Below, piece after piece: positions 61,474 through 64,000 of a stretch of 64,000 nt of DNA. The notes under the pieces were generated by a model. The model saw nothing but the letters and a program-made list of their open reading frames with translations, was not told where the DNA came from and did not search any database. Location of the stretch: NCBI GenBank assembly GCA_963818855.1, contig CAWFUH010000003.1:186001-250000 (forward strand), written 5' to 3'. The translations under genes and the position numbers were made by a program. Source of the DNA: Bog-159 sp963818855 (GTDB lineage Bacteria > Acidobacteriota > Terriglobia > Bryobacterales > Bryobacteraceae). Within the stretch, counting starts at the first letter, position 1. Every line of letters starts with the position of its first letter.

Positions 61474-61503
61474 ATTATAGCAGACCCACGACATCATTGT
61501 CTC
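61474..61503 (-). promoter_or_regulatory. Promoter of the histidine operon
   Basis: GAGACA (61503-61498), 18 bp, TATAAT (61479-61474); the leader-peptide ATG follows after eight bases. Confidence 0.65.
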
Positions 61504-61545
61504 TACTAACTCGGTAACAGTCTGGTAGGCCTCACCGCGGATCGC

Positions 61546-61571
61546 CGTTATGCTTGACGTAATGCATAACG
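61546..61571 (+). promoter_or_regulatory. Palindromic operator overlapping the higBA promoter
   Basis: CGTTATGC (61546-61553) and GCATAACG (61564-61571) are perfect 8-bp arms. TTGACG (61554-61559) lies in the loop and is followed, 17 bp later, by TATGCT (61577-61582). The HigA antitoxin is a likely repressor. Confidence 0.65.
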
Positions 61572-61587
61572 AAGGCTATGCTTGTGA

Positions 61588-61871
61588 TTGATCGCCAGCT
61601 ATCGAGACCAGCGCACTCGCGATTTGCCGCCGGCAGGCGGGTGAAGGCGTTCGCCGGGATCGAGCGCTCGGCCCGCCTGAAACTCGACCGGTTGGAAGCG
61701 GCATTGGCGCTGAAGGATCTCGCGATCTTGCCGGGTAATCGTTTTGAGGCGTTGGCTGGCGACCGCAAGGGCCAATACAGCATCCGTATCAATGACCGGT
61801 GGCGGATCTGTTTTGAGTGGCCGGGCGACGCGCCGGGACCATCAAGGGTGGAGATTGTCGACTATCATTAG
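61588..61871 (+). CDS. higB: HigB (RelE-like) toxin, probable frameshift near 61622
   Basis: The conserved part reads AAGRRVKAFAGIERSARLKL, GNRFEALAGDRKGQYSIRINDRWRICFEW and VEIVDYH, typical of HigB mRNA interferases. An N-terminus that fits the family (IASYRDQRTRD, from TTG at 61588) is in a different frame; one missing base near 61622 would join the two. In the long frame from ATG 61578, the first 15 residues do not fit. The toxin may be inactive here or the base may be a consensus error. higA follows. Confidence 0.78.
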
Positions 61872-61880
61872 GAGGATGCT

Positions 61881-62183
61881 ATGGCGGTGACCGCAATACA
61901 CCCCGGGGAACACCTGGCCGAAGTGCTCAAAGAACTTGACATGAGCGCCGCCGCGCTGGCGCGCAATCTCGACGTGCCCACGAACCGCATCACCGGCATT
62001 CTCAACGGGCAGCGCAGCATCACCGGAGACACAGCCTTGCGGCTCGCGCATTTCTTTGGCACCAGCGCGGAGTTCTGGCTTAATCTGCAAGCTCTCTACG
62101 AACTGCGCACTGCACAGAAGCGAGTAGGGAGATCGATCAAAGCTCTTCCCAGGCTGAAGCGGCCCGCGCGTATTCCAGCTTGA
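61881..62183 (+). CDS. higA: HigA-type antitoxin, XRE family
   Basis: 100 residues from MAVTAIHPGEHLAEVLKELD with AGGAGG upstream. Helix-turn-helix MSAAALARNLDVPTNRITGILNGQRSIT, then ALRLAHFFGTSAEFWLNLQ, the HigA pattern. It neutralises HigB and represses the operon, probably at the palindrome upstream. Confidence 0.92.
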   Translation: MAVTAIHPGEHLAEVLKELDMSAAALARNLDVPTNRITGILNGQRSITGDTALRLAHFFGTSAEFWLNLQALYELRTAQKRVGRSIKALPRLKRPARIPA

Positions 62184-62191
62184 CCGCGGCG

Positions 62192-63130
62192 TTACGCACT
62201 CAGCGTTTGGACGACGGCTCCGCGCCCGCCCGCCTGCAGCACGGTTGCGTCCACGGCATATTGCGCACGTACGTAGGCCAGCGCGACGACCTCGCCGAGC
62301 GCGGGAGAGAACGCGGACGATGTCACTTCTCCAGCGTCGGCCGCACCGGCGCTCACCTTCGTCCCGCCGGCGAGCGGAACAGCGCCATCCACCGTCAGCT
62401 TCACGAGTAACTTGTTGACGTGCCCGCGTGAACGGATGCGCTCCACAATCTCCTGGCCGAGATAGCAGCCCTTCGTAAAGTGGACGGCGTGCATCTGCCG
62501 GGTCTCCTGCGGCAGCGTGGTTTCGAAGATATCTTCGCCGTAGCGCGGCTTGCCATGCTCCAGGCGCACGACGCGCGCTTCTTCAGGTGTCGCGTAGATC
62601 GCGCCGGCGGACTCGAGGCGCGTGATCCATTCCGCCTGCGCCGCCGCCGGCATGAAGATGCGGAACCCTGTCTCACCGGTTTCGCTCACGCACGCGACAA
62701 CCGCGCCTTCAACCGCGACATGTGCATATTCCGCTTCGGGCGGCAGCGCGCCCATGGCCGCGATTACCGTGACGGCATGCGGGCCTTCTACTGCTATACA
62801 GCCCGTTGCCGCGGTAATGTCTTCCAGCGCGACATCGTCCGCGATAATGTATTTGTCCAGATGCCGGAACACACGCTCGCGTGTTTCGGGTTCGGTATCC
62901 AGCAGGAAGCGTTCCTCCAGACAGAACAAATTGACGTCGGCTTGTATTTGACCTTGCGCGTTGAGGAAGAACGCGTAGCATCCGGTGCCGGGAGTGAGCT
63001 GCTGCACATGATTGGTGGTCATGGCGTGCAGCAGGCGGGCGCTATCTTCCCCGCTGGCGTAGATGCGCCCGCGCGCGCAGAGGTCCAGCCAGGCCGCGCC
63101 GGCGTGCAGAGCGTCGTATCCGGATGGCAT
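62192..63130 (-). CDS. YgfZ/GcvT-domain folate-binding protein
   Basis: 312 residues from MPSGYDALHAGAAW. Contains the YgfZ signature KGCYLGQEIVERIRSRG and a GcvT-like fold. YgfZ-type proteins help with Fe-S cluster enzymes using folate. A longer frame to 63469 overlaps the divergent small gene and has no family support. Confidence 0.85.
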   Translation of the reverse strand: MPSGYDALHAGAAWLDLCARGRIYASGEDSARLLHAMTTNHVQQLTPGTGCYAFFLNAQGQIQADVNLFCLEERFLLDTEPETRERVFRHLDKYIIADDVALEDITAATGCIAVEGPHAVTVIAAMGALPPEAEYAHVAVEGAVVACVSETGETGFRIFMPAAAQAEWITRLESAGAIYATPEEARVVRLEHGKPRYGEDIFETTLPQETRQMHAVHFTKGCYLGQEIVERIRSRGHVNKLLVKLTVDGAVPLAGGTKVSAGAADAGEVTSSAFSPALGEVVALAYVRAQYAVDATVLQAGGRGAVVQTLSA

Positions 63131-63217
63131 ACTTGTTCTATTATCTCTGAGCAGCGGCAGCGCCGGTCTGATCCCGCCCATCCATCCGACGAGTGCTGCA
63201 GCTAGAATGGAAAGAGA

Positions 63218-63451
63218 TTGCATTTTGAGATCGTTGGCGCGGTTACTGAAATTGAGCTTATCGCCAGCGGTAGTAGTTTGCGACGGCTGCAGTTCCTTCG
63301 GAAGCGCTACGGTGGACGCCGCTGGCGCAAAATGAAGGGTGTAGCTCCCGTCCGGCTGGCCAGTGGCACGATCCGAACCGCTGAGCTGCACTGGTACGAG
63401 GCCCACGGCGTTGGGAGAACGGGTTGGAAGATTAAGAGCTTTCTTGACTGA
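63218..63451 (+). CDS. Conserved small protein of unknown function
   Basis: About 77 residues from a TTG. SLRRLQFLRKRYGGRRWRKM, VRLASGTIRTAELHWYEAHGVGRTGWKIKSFL is a pattern I recognise from small proteins in many bacteria, usually paired with the next gene. Start codon uncertain. GGAAAGAG precedes. Confidence 0.62.
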   Translation: MHFEIVGAVTEIELIASGSSLRRLQFLRKRYGGRRWRKMKGVAPVRLASGTIRTAELHWYEAHGVGRTGWKIKSFLD

Positions 63452-63454
63452 CGT

Positions 63455-63685
63455 ATGAAAAGCGAACAACCGCGATTGAAATTTGTACTGTGCATCCGCA
63501 ATGGCGGGTCGGACGACTTAGAGGTCCGTAAGGTCTATCAGATCCTTGCGGATGCATCAGCCGCACGAGAAGGATATGTGCGCATCATCGACGAGTCCGG
63601 GGAAGACTATCTCTATCCGTCTGATTACTTCGTGCCGGTACGGCTGCCGGCTGCCGTCAGTAAGGCACTGCGCGTGAGCGCCTAA
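63455..63685 (+). CDS. Conserved small protein of unknown function
   Basis: 76 residues. FVLCIRNGGSDDLEVRKVYQIL and GYVRIIDESGEDYLYPSDYFVPVRLP, a conserved small domain often next to the previous gene. Begins 3 bases after its stop, so both form a pair. Function unknown. Confidence 0.7.
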   Translation: MKSEQPRLKFVLCIRNGGSDDLEVRKVYQILADASAAREGYVRIIDESGEDYLYPSDYFVPVRLPAAVSKALRVSA

Positions 63686-63718
63686 TGGCCGCTTTCTCAT
63701 GCCTCGGTAATTCGCGGC

Positions 63719-63889
63719 CTATTTCCAGTGCAGGCGAAGCCTTTGTCCGATAAAGTCCGCTAAGCCCTGCATGTCTGGAAACAGCGACTGCTCGTGGATG
63801 TTCATCTGAAAGAGCGTGCGCTCGATCTCTGGAACTGCGGCTACGGCAATGTCAATTACTCTTGCACCAACATGTATTGCAGGGGGCCA
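63719..63889 (-). pseudogene. Fragment resembling the C-terminus of an FRG-domain protein
   Basis: The last 56 residues read VPEIERTLFQMNIHEQSLFP then DMQGLADFIGQRLRLHWK and a stop. The LFPDxxGLA motif resembles the C-terminus of FRG-domain proteins. The frame is closed by a stop at 63890 and no start is visible, so it is a remnant or is frameshifted toward the window end. Confidence 0.4.
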
Positions 63890-64000
63890 TCATCTTTTCA
63901 AGGTAACCGGCGATCTCCCGCCAGTTCGAACACACGCACGCCTCTGCTTTCAGGTCACCGGACGCTTCGGCCACGCCGTCCTACTTACCATGTTCGGTTC

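Noticed and set aside
61578..61587. ATG at 61578 as the HigB start
   Set aside because: It lies inside the -10 hexamer and the residues that follow do not fit the HigB N-terminus, while the adjacent frame does.
1..64000. tRNA, rRNA, prophage or intact insertion sequence
   Set aside because: No cloverleaf, rRNA stretch, integrase, transposase or terminal-repeat element was recognised by reading either strand; a tRNA scan would settle it.

Overview
The window is high-GC bacterial chromosome, most likely from an Acidobacteriota member of the Solibacter/Bryobacter type. This is inferred from a VWFA-related acidobacterial-type protein, from many Tat-exported enzymes (an enolase-superfamily protein, a UxuA-like isomerase, an aldo/keto reductase), from DUF4136-type lipoproteins, and from dispersed intergenic palindromes. 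No rRNA, tRNA, CRISPR array, phage or intact insertion sequence was seen.

Layout. 1-2.1 kb: a minus-strand sortase unit made of an LPSTA-tailed substrate, a VWFA protein and a sortase cut off by the window edge. 2.6-13.4 kb: secreted and stress-related genes (CsbD, YflT-like, a Gln/Pro repeat protein, VIT1, two lmo0937-type mini-proteins) with a phosphorelay/partner-switching set (REC-PP2C phosphatase, hybrid kinase, STAS protein). 11.5-16 kb: envelope genes (M23 peptidase, L,D-transpeptidase, bifunctional PBP). 16-19.6 kb: more regulators (NtrC-type activator, pseudo-receiver/HATPase protein, receiver). 20.4-28.2 kb: enolase-superfamily enzyme, TPR protein, ECF sigma factor coupled to a membrane Ser/Thr kinase, lipoprotein, a 19-residue basic peptide, thiC. 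28.2-30.6 kb: a TIR-NB-ARC-TPR (NLR-like) gene broken by a one-base deletion. 30.6-49.1 kb: mixed housekeeping and secreted genes (lysS, LolC/E-type permease, ABC-F, PxpB/PxpC, ornithine-cyclodeaminase-like) and a Phd-PIN toxin-antitoxin pair. 49.1-54.3 kb: glnE, a KdpD-like kinase and a KdpE-like regulator, together carrying seven single-base frameshifts. 54.4-61.5 kb: a compact histidine operon (hisI-G-D-C-HAD-B-H-F-A). 61.5-64 kb: HigBA toxin-antitoxin, YgfZ-like protein, a conserved small-protein pair, and a fragment resembling an FRG-domain C-terminus.

The strongest new-looking observation is a complete histidine attenuator upstream of hisI. It has a promoter, a 20-residue leader peptide with six histidines (four consecutive), an antiterminator arm complementary to the terminator stem, and an intrinsic terminator just before the hisI start. 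Other notable points are the sortase triad in a presumably diderm bacterium, the NLR-like gene whose 126-bp tandem unit has shrunk to 125 bp at a G run, the frameshift cluster at 50-54 kb, three families of dispersed repeats (some altering protein ends), and a recurring TANNNT hexamer 5-8 nt before start codons without Shine-Dalgarno sequences, which suggests frequent leaderless transcripts.
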